A DNA stretch of 64,000 bases. Origin: Chloroflexota bacterium (GTDB taxonomy: Bacteria; Chloroflexota; UBA11872). This document shows positions 16,177-24,662 of this stretch, piece after piece. A program made the translations under genes and the position numbers. The notes below the pieces were generated by a model, which did no database searches, was not told the DNA's origin, and saw nothing but the letters and a program-made list of their open reading frames with translations. Location of the stretch: assembly GCA_026707585.1 (NCBI GenBank), contig JAPOWQ010000053.1, positions 62,001 through 126,000 on the forward strand, written 5' to 3'. The number at the start of each line of letters is the position of its first letter. The stretch's first letter is position 1.

Positions 16177-18474
16177 ATGGCTGTAGACACCAGAGTTGGC
16201 CAGACCATCAAGCATCACGACGAGGAGTACAAGGTCATCGGAACCCGTCCAATTCGCCACGACGGCCTTGAAAAAGTCACCGGCGAAGCGCGCTACGGCT
16301 CCGACATCAACCTGCCCGGCCAGCTACACGGCAAGGTGCTGCGTAGCCCGCACGCCCATGCCCGCATCGTCAGCATCGACACCAGCCGCGCCGAGGCTCT
16401 GGACGGTGTTCGCGCCGTCATTACCAGCGCCGCCTTTCCCGACCCGGGCGACAAGCTCACCGGCGGCGGCGAAGCGCCTGGTCTTCCGCTCAAATTCAAG
16501 AGCGCCAACATGCTCGCGCGCGGCAAGGTCCATTACCACGGCCACGCCATCGCCGCCGTGGCGGCCGCCAACCCGCATGTTGCCGCCGAAGCCCTCAAGC
16601 TGATCGACGTTGAGTATGAAGTGCTCGACCCGGTCCTTGAGGTCTGGGACGCAATGAAGCCGGACGCCCCGGTCATCATCGAGGACCTCTACACCGCGAA
16701 GGCCGACGGCACGACCGCCGAAGAGCCCAGCAACGTTGCGGCGGAAATGCTCTACGAGGTTGGCGACGTCGACGCCGGATTCGCCGAGGCTGACCTGGTC
16801 GTCGACCGCGAGTTCACCTTCGGCGTGGTCCACCAGGGCTACATCGAAACCCATAACGCCACCGCGCACTGGCTCAAGGACGGCCACCTGCACGTCTGGT
16901 GCAGCTCGCAGGGCGCGTTCACCATCCGGCAGGAACTGGCCGACCTTCTCGATCACCCGATTACCAAGATCCACGTCGTGCCGATGGAGATCGGCGGCGG
17001 GTTCGGCGGCAAGACCACCGCCTACCTTGAGCCCCTGGCCGCGCTCCTGTCCCGGCAGACCGGCCATCCAATCAAGATGGCCATGGATCGAGCCGACGTC
17101 CTCAAGGCGACCGGTCCCACGCCGGGCGGCTACGTGCGCGTCAAGCTGGGCGTCACCAACGACGGCATGATCACCGCCGGCTACGCCAACCTGGCCTTCG
17201 ACGCCGGCGGCTATCCAGGCTCGGTTGTGGGCGCGGGCTGTCGCTGCGTCTTCGCGCCCTACAACATGCCCAACGCCAAGGTCGAAGGCTTTGACGTCGT
17301 CGTCAACAAGCCCAAGACCCACGCCTACCGGGCGCCGGGCGCCACCCACGCCGAGTTCGCCAGCGAGACGGTCGTGGACGAAATCTGCCGCACCCTCGAC
17401 ATCGATCCGGTCGAGTTCCGCCTCCAGAACAGCGCCAAGGAAGGCGACTGGCAGCTCGCCATGCCGCCCTATCCGCGCATCGGCCACATCGAGTGCATGG
17501 AAGCCGCGCGCGACTCCGCCCAGTGGCAGACCCCGCTGGAAACCGCCCCGGGCAAGAAGCGCGGCCGCGGCATCGCCTCCGGCTTCTGGTTCAACATCGG
17601 CTTCACCTCCAGCGTGACCGCCAAGCTGAACAGCGATGGCAGCGTCACGCTGCTCGAGGGTTCAACCGACATCGGCGGGACCCGCACGTCAATTGCCATG
17701 CAGTTCGCCGAAACGCTGGGAATCCCCGTTGAGGACGTGGATCCGATCGTGGCTGACACCGACTCGGTCGGTCAGACCGACGTCACCGGCGGCAGCCGGG
17801 TCACCTTTGCCACCGGCCTGGCCGCCCACAACGCGGCCAACGACATGAAGGATCAGATTGTCGAAGGCCTGGCCGACCTCTGGGATGTCGCCGCTGACTC
17901 GATCACCCACGCCGACGGCACCTTCTCGGCCAACGGCAACTCGGCCACCGTGGGCGAAGCGGCCGGCCTGCTCGAGGAGGAAGGCGTATTCCCCATCGGC
18001 AAGAACACGGTCACGCCCACCCGCGAGGGTGGCGCCTTCGCCGTCCACATCGCCGACGTGGAGGTGGATGATGAAACCGGCAAGGTCGAAGTCCTGCGGT
18101 ACACCGCCGTTCAGGACGCCGGCGTTGCCATTTATCCGCCGTACGTCGAAGGCCAGATGCAGGGCGGCGTCGTGCAGGGTGTCGGTTGGGCGCTGAACGA
18201 GGAGTACGTCTACGATGACGACGGTCACTTGCTCAACGCCAGCCTGCTGGACTACCGCATGCCGACCGCGCTCGACGTTCCCAACATCGAGACGATCATC
18301 GTCGAGGTGCCCAATCCTGGACATCCCTACGGCGTGCGCGGCGTGGGCGAAGTACCCATCGTGCCGCCGCCCGCGGCCATGGCCAACGCCATCCATGACG
18401 CGACCGGCGTCCGCATGAGCCATCTGCCCATGTCGCCGGCCCGCGTCCAGGCGGCGCTGGCAGCCGAGGCGTAA
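16177..18474 (+). CDS. Molybdenum hydroxylase molybdopterin-binding subunit, copy 1
   Basis: 765-residue catalytic subunit of the xanthine dehydrogenase family. Recognised segments are GTRPIRHDGLEKVTGEARYG at the N terminus, the glycine-rich GGGFGGKTT (about 16992-17018), the AYRAPGA loop (about 17325-17345), and GVGEVPIVPPP near the C terminus with the catalytic Glu. The active-site loop is not the AYxCSFR of true aerobic CO dehydrogenase, so CO oxidation is unlikely; hydroxylation of a heteroaromatic or aldehyde is more likely. The substrate cannot be told. It is very similar to the second copy at 18800-21067. Confidence 0.9.
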   Translation: MAVDTRVGQTIKHHDEEYKVIGTRPIRHDGLEKVTGEARYGSDINLPGQLHGKVLRSPHAHARIVSIDTSRAEALDGVRAVITSAAFPDPGDKLTGGGEAPGLPLKFKSANMLARGKVHYHGHAIAAVAAANPHVAAEALKLIDVEYEVLDPVLEVWDAMKPDAPVIIEDLYTAKADGTTAEEPSNVAAEMLYEVGDVDAGFAEADLVVDREFTFGVVHQGYIETHNATAHWLKDGHLHVWCSSQGAFTIRQELADLLDHPITKIHVVPMEIGGGFGGKTTAYLEPLAALLSRQTGHPIKMAMDRADVLKATGPTPGGYVRVKLGVTNDGMITAGYANLAFDAGGYPGSVVGAGCRCVFAPYNMPNAKVEGFDVVVNKPKTHAYRAPGATHAEFASETVVDEICRTLDIDPVEFRLQNSAKEGDWQLAMPPYPRIGHIECMEAARDSAQWQTPLETAPGKKRGRGIASGFWFNIGFTSSVTAKLNSDGSVTLLEGSTDIGGTRTSIAMQFAETLGIPVEDVDPIVADTDSVGQTDVTGGSRVTFATGLAAHNAANDMKDQIVEGLADLWDVAADSITHADGTFSANGNSATVGEAAGLLEEEGVFPIGKNTVTPTREGGAFAVHIADVEVDDETGKVEVLRYTAVQDAGVAIYPPYVEGQMQGGVVQGVGWALNEEYVYDDDGHLLNASLLDYRMPTALDVPNIETIIVEVPNPGHPYGVRGVGEVPIVPPPAAMANAIHDATGVRMSHLPMSPARVQAALAAEA

Positions 18475-18480
18475 ACCACG

Positions 18481-18744
18481 GTGGCGACCGTTCACATCCC
18501 CACCCCCATGCGGGAGGCGACGAACGGCGCCGCCAGGGTTGAGATTGAAGGCGCCACGGTTCGGGAAGTCGTGGAGCGCCTGGAAGCGAGCTACCCGGGC
18601 CTGGGCGGCCGGCTGGTCGAGGACGGCCAGCTCCGCCCAGGCCTTTCGGCCTTTGTCGACGGCGCCAACGTGGGCCGGCGCCTGCGCACCAGGCTCCAGC
18701 CTGAGAGCGAGCTGTTCTTCGTAGAAGCGCTCGGCGGCGGCTAG
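18481..18744 (+). CDS. MoaD/ThiS-like ubiquitin-fold sulfur carrier
   Basis: 87-residue protein ending in Gly-Gly-Gly, the C-terminal tail that is thiocarboxylated in MoaD and ThiS family carriers. The segment GATVREVVERLEASYPGL matches the MoaD helix region, and FVDGANVG and LQPESELFFVEAL match the conserved strands. MoaD donates sulfur to form molybdopterin, so a copy between two molybdopterin-subunit genes suggests dedicated cofactor supply. GTG 18481 is 6 bases after the previous stop. A stand-alone sulfur carrier for another pathway is the alternative. Confidence 0.83.
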   Translation: MATVHIPTPMREATNGAARVEIEGATVREVVERLEASYPGLGGRLVEDGQLRPGLSAFVDGANVGRRLRTRLQPESELFFVEALGGG

Positions 18745-18799
18745 ACTTTCCAAGATCCGGTTTCGACTCGGATTCACCACAGCACCGCGGGAGCAGGGA

Positions 18800-21067
18800 A
18801 TGACAGCAGGCAACGGCGCGTATCGAGTCGTTGGAACCCGACCGGTCCGCCACGACGGCGTGGACAAGGTCACGGGACGCGCACGCTACGGCGTGGACGC
18901 CCACATGCCCGGCATGGTCTGGGGCAAGGTGCTCCGCAGCCCGCACGCGCGCGCTCGCATTCGCGGCATCGACACCTCGCGCGCCGAGGCCTCAAGCCAG
19001 GTGCTCGCCGTGGTCACCGGCGACGACTTTCCGGATCCGGGCGCCGGCGAGGCCGAAGCCAACGAATCCGGCATGCAGAGCCTTCGCTACATGGCCGAGC
19101 GGGTCATCGCCCGCGGCCGCGTCACCTATGAGGGCCAGGTCATCGCCGCCGTGGCCGCCGCCAGCGTCCACGAGGCCGAGGAAGCCCTGAGCCTGATCGA
19201 CGTCGACTATGAAGTCCTGCCGCCCGTGCTCGACGTGCGCGAAGCCATGCGCGACGACGCGCCGGTCATCCTGGACGACCTGTACACCGAGACCGGCGGC
19301 GTCTTTGACGACAACCCCAGCAACATCGCCAAGCACTTCATCTTCGAAGAAGGCGATGTTGAGGCCGGCTATGCCGCCGCCGACCTAGTCATGGAGCGCT
19401 CCTACTCCACCGCCATGGTCCACCAGGGCTACATCGAACCGCACAACGCCCTGGCTCACTGGAACCAGGACGGCCACCTGATCGTCGAGTCCAGTTCGCA
19501 GGGCCACTTCGGCATTCGCGACGAGCTGGCCACCATGCTCGAGCACCCCAAGTCGAAGATCCGCGTGCTGCCGGCGGAAATCGGCGGCGGCTTCGGCGGC
19601 AAGACCACCGTCTATCTCGAACCGCTCGCGGCCGTGCTGTCCCGCAAGATCGGCCGCCCGGTCAAGATGACCATGAATCGCACCGAGGTCCTCATCGGCA
19701 CCGGTCCGGCCCCCGGCGCATTCATGACGGTCAAGATGGGCGTGACTAACGAGGGCAAGATCACGGCCGTCAACGTCGACCTGGCCTTCGAGGCCGGCGG
19801 CTACCCGGGCTCGGCCGTCAGTGCCGGCTGCCTCTGCTGCATCGGCCCGTTCGACATCGAGAATTTCCGCGTCGACGGCTACGACGTGATCGTCAACAAG
19901 CCCAAGTCGCACGCCTACCGCGCGCCCGGCGCGCCCCAGGCCGAGTTCGCCGTGGACGCGCTAATCGACGAGATCTGCCAAGAACTCGACATGGACCCGC
20001 TCGACTTCCGCCGCCTCAACGCCTCCAAGGAAGGCGACCTGCGGGTGGACGGCACGCGCTTCCACCCCATCGGCAACATCGAGACCATCGACGCGGCAGA
20101 AGCCACCGACCACTGGCAGTCAGAGCTGGGCGAGTCCACCGGCACCAAGCGCCGGGGCCGTGGCGTGGCCTCCGGCTATTGGCTCAACGGCGGCGGCAAG
20201 TCCAGCGCCGTGGCCCGCCTCAATGGCGACGGCACTGTCACCCTGCTCGAAGGCTCCATGGACATCGGCGGCACCCGCACCTCCATTGCCATGCAACTCG
20301 CCGAATTCCTGGGCATTCCCATCGAAGACGTCGACCCGATCGTTCCCGACACTGATTCGATCGCATTCACCGGCGTCACCGGCGGCAGCCGCGTCACCTT
20401 CGCCACCGGCTGGGCGGCCATCGAGGCCGCGGAGGACCTGAAGGACCAGATGGTCGAAGGTCTGGCCGACTACTGGGACGTGCCGGCTGATTCGGTCACG
20501 TTCGAGGCCGGCGTGTTCAGCCAGAACGGCACCAGCCTCAGCTTCCAGGAGGCCGCGGCCGCGCTCCAGGAAGACGGCCTGGAAGTCGTGGGCAAGGCCA
20601 CCGCCTCACCCGACGGCTCCGGCAACACCTTCGCCATCCACATCGCCGACGTCGAAGTCGACACCGAGACGGGCAAAGTCGAAGTTCTCCGTTACACCGC
20701 CCTGCAGGACGCCGGAACCGCCATCTACCCGCCCTACGTGGAGGGCCAGATGGAGGGTGGCGTTTCCCAGGGTGTCGGCTGGGCGCTGAACGAGGAGTAC
20801 GTCTACAGCCCCGAAGGTCGCATGCTCAACGCCAGCTTTCTCGACTACCGCATGCCCACCTCGCTCGACCTGCCCATGATCGAGACGGTGATCGTCGAAG
20901 TGCCCAACCCGGGTCACCCCTACGGCGTCCGTGGCGTCGGCGAAGTCCCCATCGTTCCTCCGTTGGCAGCCATGGCCAACGCCATCTCCAACGCCATCGG
21001 CGTCCGCATCCGCGACCTCCCCGCCTCCCCCCGCGAAGTCCAGGCCGCCGTCGCCGCCAGCAGCTGA
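18800..21067 (+). CDS. Molybdenum hydroxylase molybdopterin-binding subunit, copy 2
   Basis: 755-residue paralogue of the 16177-18474 subunit. It shares the VGTRPVRHDGVDKVTG start, GGGFGGKTT, AYRAPGAPQ and GVGEVPIVPP motifs, and long stretches of near-identity toward the C terminus. The catalytic Glu is kept. Differences concentrate around the substrate channel (for example LARGKVHYHGH versus IARGRVTYEGQ), which suggests a second substrate served by the same electron-transfer subunits. ATG 18800 follows GGGAGCAGGGA with good spacing. No second FAD or Fe-S subunit accompanies it. Confidence 0.9.
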   Translation: MTAGNGAYRVVGTRPVRHDGVDKVTGRARYGVDAHMPGMVWGKVLRSPHARARIRGIDTSRAEASSQVLAVVTGDDFPDPGAGEAEANESGMQSLRYMAERVIARGRVTYEGQVIAAVAAASVHEAEEALSLIDVDYEVLPPVLDVREAMRDDAPVILDDLYTETGGVFDDNPSNIAKHFIFEEGDVEAGYAAADLVMERSYSTAMVHQGYIEPHNALAHWNQDGHLIVESSSQGHFGIRDELATMLEHPKSKIRVLPAEIGGGFGGKTTVYLEPLAAVLSRKIGRPVKMTMNRTEVLIGTGPAPGAFMTVKMGVTNEGKITAVNVDLAFEAGGYPGSAVSAGCLCCIGPFDIENFRVDGYDVIVNKPKSHAYRAPGAPQAEFAVDALIDEICQELDMDPLDFRRLNASKEGDLRVDGTRFHPIGNIETIDAAEATDHWQSELGESTGTKRRGRGVASGYWLNGGGKSSAVARLNGDGTVTLLEGSMDIGGTRTSIAMQLAEFLGIPIEDVDPIVPDTDSIAFTGVTGGSRVTFATGWAAIEAAEDLKDQMVEGLADYWDVPADSVTFEAGVFSQNGTSLSFQEAAAALQEDGLEVVGKATASPDGSGNTFAIHIADVEVDTETGKVEVLRYTALQDAGTAIYPPYVEGQMEGGVSQGVGWALNEEYVYSPEGRMLNASFLDYRMPTSLDLPMIETVIVEVPNPGHPYGVRGVGEVPIVPPLAAMANAISNAIGVRIRDLPASPREVQAAVAASS

Positions 21068-21409
21068 TGGTGCATCGGCGCCCCTCTTCTCCCTCTCCCT
21101 TCCAGGGAGAGGGCTGGGGTGAGGGTCGATCGCGCCCCCACCAACCAAGCCCAAGAGAAGCAGCACCGTGAACCAGCGCCAAACCTCAATCCGCCGCCCG
21201 TCTTCTCCCTCGCCCTTCCAGAGACCTTTGCAGAATGCCCCTCGCTCTCGAAGGAGTGGCGGCTCTTACCCCCTCTCCCCGTGGGAGAGGGTTGGGGTGA
21301 GGGTCTTCCGGGCAACCATACATGGGTTACGCAATGGTCGCTTTGAGGGAGAGGGCCGGGGTGAGGGTCGATCGCGCCCCCACCAACCAAGCCCAAGAGA
21401 AGCCACACC
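21068..21409. other. Intergenic region with palindromic repeats and a duplicated gene start
   Basis: 342 bases without a convincing gene. It holds three CCCTCTCC.../...GGGAGAGGG-type palindromes (about 21088-21118, 21268-21300 and 21345-21368). It also holds a direct repeat that copies the leader and first six codons of the following SDR gene. Confidence 0.75.
21105..21186 (+). repeat. Direct repeat copy A (SDR leader and first codons)
   Basis: About 82 bases nearly identical to 21347-21427. They run from GGGAGAGGG through the CCACCAACCAAGCCCAAGAG leader to the codons for NQRQT. In copy A the initiator is GTG and the reading frame then diverges from the SDR gene. Confidence 0.85.
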
Positions 21410-21427
21410 ATGAACCAGCGCCAAACC
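21347..21427 (+). repeat. Direct repeat copy B (leader of the SDR gene)
   Basis: Second copy of the 82-base repeat at 21105-21186. It includes the ATG and first six codons of the intact SDR gene and its AGAAG ribosome-binding site, so the duplication carried a translation start. Confidence 0.85.
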
Positions 21428-22174
21428 GACCGCGTAGCCGTAGTCACAGGTGCCGGCACCGGCATCGGCGTCGGCATCGCCCGCCGCCTGGCCCAGGAAG
21501 GCGCCAGCGTGGTCGTCTCCGCCGCCAGCAGCATCCAGGGTGCTCACGACCTCGCCGACGAGATCACCGCTTCAGGTGGATCGGCCTTGGCCGTGCAGGC
21601 CGACTTCCGCGACCCCACCACGGCCATTGACGTCGTCGAAACGGCCGTCAGCAACTTCGGCGGCGTCGACGTGCTGGTCAACAACGCCGGCTACACGCTC
21701 GACAAGCCCTTCCTCGAAACCACGCCCGACGACTGGTCCTCGCTATTCAACATCAATGTCCAGGCCATGATTGCCTCGGCGCATGCCGCCGCCCCGCATA
21801 TGATCGAGCGCGACGGCGGACGCATCATCAACATCAGCTCGGTGCATGGCGGGCTGCACGCCAACGGTCACGTGATCTACGGCGCAACCAAGGGCGCCAT
21901 CAACGCCTTCACCCGCGCCCTGGCGGTCGAACTGGCCCCGCACCAGATCACCTCCAACGTCATCGCCCCCGGCGCCATCTACGTCGAACGCTACGACCGC
22001 GACAATCGCGACCTCGAAGCCATCCGCACCTCCATCCCCAACCAGCGCCTCGGCTATCCCGAGGACATTGCCGGAGCCGCCGCGTACCTGGCCTCAGATG
22101 AAGCCCGCTACATCACCGGCGCCGTCCTCTACGTCGACGGCGGCGTCACCTCCGCCATGGCCGTAACCGACTAG
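21410..22174 (+). CDS. SDR family oxidoreductase (classical, NAD(P)-dependent)
   Basis: 254-residue classical short-chain dehydrogenase. It has the cofactor motif TGAGTGIG (residues 13-20), NNAG (about 90-93), the catalytic Ser in NISSVHGG, YGATKG as the YxxxK pair (about 158-162), and the C-terminal YVDGG. It resembles the FabG/glucose-dehydrogenase-like group that oxidises alcohols in catabolic pathways; the substrate is unknown. It follows the molybdenum hydroxylase cluster in the same direction. Fragments of both its start (21168-21186) and its end (24288-24325) occur nearby, pointing to local rearrangement. Confidence 0.9.
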   Translation: MNQRQTDRVAVVTGAGTGIGVGIARRLAQEGASVVVSAASSIQGAHDLADEITASGGSALAVQADFRDPTTAIDVVETAVSNFGGVDVLVNNAGYTLDKPFLETTPDDWSSLFNINVQAMIASAHAAAPHMIERDGGRIINISSVHGGLHANGHVIYGATKGAINAFTRALAVELAPHQITSNVIAPGAIYVERYDRDNRDLEAIRTSIPNQRLGYPEDIAGAAAYLASDEARYITGAVLYVDGGVTSAMAVTD

Positions 22175-22265
22175 CGAAGGCGGACCGCTCCGCGCTCTCC
22201 ACCCGGGCCGGTCTCCTGGACTGCAGACCGCCCACGGCACGGACTTCGGCCTATCGCAACTCCGT

Positions 22266-22466
22266 CTAGTAGTCCGCATTCCACGGACTCGGCAGCAGCA
22301 ACACCACGAACTGCGCCCGAAACGACGCCAATTGTCGCCGCAATCTCCGCCGATGCAGTTTCCGGGCGCGTCTATGCCAAATCGAATACTCCTGCGCAGC
22401 GCCTCGTGACTCTTCGGCAACGCAAGAATGCACTTCAACCGATAGCTTCCAGCAAGCTTCGATCAT
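22266..22466 (-). CDS. Small hypothetical basic protein in the lower-GC islet
   Basis: 66-residue ORF rich in Arg and aromatic residues (for example YSIWHRRARKLHRRRLRR), ending with a short hydrophobic stretch LLLPSPW. Its ATG overlaps the stop of the preceding reading frame as ATGA (22463-22466), a sign of translational coupling. I do not recognise a family. Base composition is visibly more AT-rich than in the flanking catabolic genes. It may be a short module partner or a remnant. Confidence 0.4.
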   Translation of the reverse strand: MIEACWKLSVEVHSCVAEESRGAAQEYSIWHRRARKLHRRRLRRQLASFRAQFVVLLLPSPWNADY

Positions 22467-22830
22467 TGCTGTTCTAGCTCCAGATTTCGCATCATCTTCC
22501 GTAGCATTTCGTTGAATCGCTTCTTGATCTCATCCAGATCTCTCCCCTTGTAACCTTGGCGAGCTTTTTCCGCCGAAAATGACAATTGCTGATCATGTGC
22601 ATCCGCACTATTGTCGATCTGAACGAAATTGAGCGTGCGTGCCCCGGCACACCTTGAGAACTCAGCCAGGCACTCGAGTCTTCGCGAAGAGTATGTGTCT
22701 GACCATCTTTTTCTGTTATTGAGAGCCTAACATATGACTGCACTATCGCAGATACAACCGAGAATAGCTTTATCTTGCCTTGCGAGTAGTCGACGAAGGA
22801 CCGCACTACGGACTCGATATATTCCCCGCC
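22463..22830 (-). pseudogene. Probable frameshifted hypothetical gene downstream of fic
   Basis: Directly after the fic stop, one frame reads YIESVVRSFVDYSQGKIKLF onward to about 22690. Another frame reads WSDTYSSRRLECLAEF through DLDEIKKRFNEMLRKMMRNL and stops at 22463. Each half looks protein-like where the other does not, so a single frameshift near 22700-22730 would join them into one protein of about 120 residues. No clear start codon is visible apart from GTG at 22804-22806. Family unknown; it could be the partner gene of the Fic protein. Confidence 0.42.
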
Positions 22831-22839
22831 TCTAAACCT

Positions 22840-23709
22840 CTAAACAGCGGCATCCGGCAAAGAACGCTTGAACAGTGCGATCTCTCGATCGATTTCGTCG
22901 AGGTCCTCGATGGACTCTCCCCTGGCAGCCTTCAGATAGAGGCTTAGGGAGTAATCGCAACAGCCAGCGACATAGTCGATGAAATGACTCAGGCTCTCCG
23001 TCTTGTCGGCGAGTTCGAGCTCACCGAAATACTGGTCTCGGTCTTCCCGTCGAATCAAAGCCGCCGTGTAGCCATGTTTGATGAGGATCATATTCATCAA
23101 TAGTCGCGCCATTCGTCCATTTCCATCATCGAATGGATGGATGCGAACGAAACGATAATGGAACGTGGCGGCGATGATGACCGGGTGCTCCCCTTCTTGC
23201 TCTCTCGCTCGGTACGAATCCATGAGATCGCTCATGGCTGGCTTGACCTGCTCGGGGGGAGTGAAATAGTAGATCTCGCCGGTTGAAGTTCTTACATGGT
23301 TTGGAGTTGTCTTGTAATCGCCAACAGATATGCTTCGCTTCACGCGTCTTCCGTCCGGGGCTACCGCATCCGCCTCGTAGGGCTCCTTCAGCAGTACGCG
23401 GTGCAGGTTGCGAATGAATACCTCATTTAAGGCTTGATCATGCTTGATGGCCTCCTCTATTGCCTTCACGGCTTTGTCGTGCCCTTCGATGTCGAGATGA
23501 TCGCGCATGGGTTTGCCGCGGGCCGTCAGGCCGTGGAGTATGAGACTGCGCGTTTCTCCCAGCGTAAGCTTGTTCCCTTCGATGGCGTTCGAGTGGTAGT
23601 TCGCCTGCAGTCTTAACTTCTGCTCGACTTGAGCCACAATGGCAGGCGGCAGCGGGCGTAGCTCGTCGAGTTCTCGCTTCAGGCGGTCAATCGCCTCAAG
23701 TGCATTCAT
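22840..23709 (-). CDS. Fic family protein (AMP/nucleotide transferase) with N-terminal inhibitory motif
   Basis: 289-residue Fic-domain protein. The catalytic loop HPFDDGNGRMAR (about residues 177-188) matches HPFx(D/E)GNGR, with the His that attacks the target hydroxyl. Near the N terminus, SNAIEGN matches the inhibitory (S/T)xxxE(G/N) helix that blocks ATP binding in class II Fic proteins, so activity should be self-restrained. Fic proteins transfer AMP or similar groups to target proteins. An in-frame GTG at 23763 is the other possible start. It lies 81 bases after the nucleotidyltransferase gene in the same direction. Confidence 0.87.
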   Translation of the reverse strand: MNALEAIDRLKRELDELRPLPPAIVAQVEQKLRLQANYHSNAIEGNKLTLGETRSLILHGLTARGKPMRDHLDIEGHDKAVKAIEEAIKHDQALNEVFIRNLHRVLLKEPYEADAVAPDGRRVKRSISVGDYKTTPNHVRTSTGEIYYFTPPEQVKPAMSDLMDSYRAREQEGEHPVIIAATFHYRFVRIHPFDDGNGRMARLLMNMILIKHGYTAALIRREDRDQYFGELELADKTESLSHFIDYVAGCCDYSLSLYLKAARGESIEDLDEIDREIALFKRSLPDAAV

Positions 23710-23790
23710 GTCCCGGGCACCACAGACTCCGCCCGCTTTTCCTTCACCACCATTCCCATCCACGCCGGCGGATCATCAGGCGGGAAGCGT

Positions 23791-24132
23791 TCAGGCTGCG
23801 TCATACACCACGCGTCCCTCTCGCAGCGCGGGCTTGTACACCAGCGGATGGCTGTCCTTGTACCGCTCGATGTTCTCAGGCGTTGCCACGACAAGGTCAA
23901 CCGCTGCATTCACACCTCGCAGCGCCCGGCGTATCTTGCCGCAGAGACCCCAGTGATCGGCGCCCGACTTGACGACCAGAATATCCAGATCGCTGTGCGG
24001 CCCCACCTCGCCGCGCGCGGCAGATCCGAAGAGGATGATCTTCTCCGGCTGCGCCGCCTCGACGATGCGCCGCACGACCTCCTTGATGTCGCTGGTCGTG
24101 ACGTTCGTGTCGCCCAGCGAGGTCCTGTTCAT
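23791..24132 (-). CDS. MNT-type minimal nucleotidyltransferase (MntA-like)
   Basis: 113-residue nucleotidyltransferase of the polymerase-beta fold. It has the motif GSAARGEVGPHSDLDILV with the two metal-binding Asp residues (about 44-57) and a third acidic strand in VDLVVA. Such proteins act as antitoxins that AMPylate a HEPN toxin, or as stand-alone modifiers. No HEPN-type partner is recognisable next to it; the nearest neighbour downstream is the Fic gene. Its ATG overlaps the stop of a short upstream ORF (ATGA). Confidence 0.82.
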   Translation of the reverse strand: MNRTSLGDTNVTTSDIKEVVRRIVEAAQPEKIILFGSAARGEVGPHSDLDILVVKSGADHWGLCGKIRRALRGVNAAVDLVVATPENIERYKDSHPLVYKPALREGRVVYDAA

Positions 24133-24266
24133 TTCCGACTTCCGCGCGACCTGTACCGCATGCTCGCCTCGCGCACCTGCATGAGATTAGGCATCGCGTC
24201 CACTTCCAGCCAATAGTGCTGCACCTTAGCGACTTCATGCCACGGAAAGCAGGAAGGGTAGGCCAT
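24129..24266 (-). CDS. Short ORF coupled to the nucleotidyltransferase gene (hypothetical or truncated)
   Basis: 45-residue ORF from ATG 24266, ending in the ATGA overlap with the nucleotidyltransferase gene. It reads MAYPSCFPWHEVAKVQHYW and then a basic tail. The overlap suggests a genuine upstream partner. Its small size and the junction with an SDR-gene fragment just upstream (24288-24325, opposite strand) suggest it is the 3' remainder of a longer gene. Family not recognised. Confidence 0.35.
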   Translation of the reverse strand: MAYPSCFPWHEVAKVQHYWLEVDAMPNLMQVREASMRYRSRGSRK

Positions 24267-24287
24267 TGGTACCCGAGGATTTGGGCA

Positions 24288-24325
24288 GGCGGCGTCGCCT
24301 CCGCCATGGCGGTCTCGGACTAGCC
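24288..24325 (+). pseudogene. Remnant of an SDR gene 3' end
   Basis: About 38 bases encode GGVASAMAVSD and a stop, matching the last codons of the SDR gene at 22139-22174 (GGVTSAMAVTD, stop) with a few mismatches. The sequence just upstream does not match. It marks the right edge of the lower-GC islet and indicates either a lost second SDR copy or an insertion at an SDR 3' end. Confidence 0.6.
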
Positions 24326-24478
24326 GAGCGCTATCGGGCCCGCGCGCGGTGCCGCGCGCCCTGCCCTGTGGACCAGGACGGCCTGGCTCACCGGCCTGTC
24401 CAGTGTGATCCAGTGCCCGAGCGGTCGAGATCCCCAAATCAGCGACCACGCAAGTAGGCAATCCACGGCAGGATGCGG

Positions 24479-24571
24479 CTCTTCACCCTCTCCTGGGGGA
24501 GAGGCAGGTTCGGCCGTCATCGGCCGAAACCGGTGAGGGGTCTTCCGCGCAAGCAACCCTGAGATAACCGA
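24479..24571. repeat. Intergenic palindromic repeat (type B)
   Basis: A copy of the dispersed element CTTCACCCTCTCC...GGGGAGAGGCAGGTTCGG...CGGCCGAAACCGGTGAGGGG then TCTTCCG. The two halves of CCTCTCC/GGAGAGG and CGGCC/GGCCG can pair. It lies in the 320-base gap before the nuclease gene, where I see no gene. Confidence 0.75.
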
Positions 24572-24662
24572 GCGGTCTGAGAAAGCACCGCGAGCCCGCC
24601 GCTGCTTGTACCCTCCGCCCGGGCTCTGATCAGAGCCTTACGCATTAACACTGGGCGGGGTT

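Noticed and set aside
16177-18474. Aerobic carbon monoxide dehydrogenase large subunit
   Set aside because: The active-site loop is AYRAPG, not the AYxCSFR of form I CO dehydrogenase, so the general hydroxylase label is kept.
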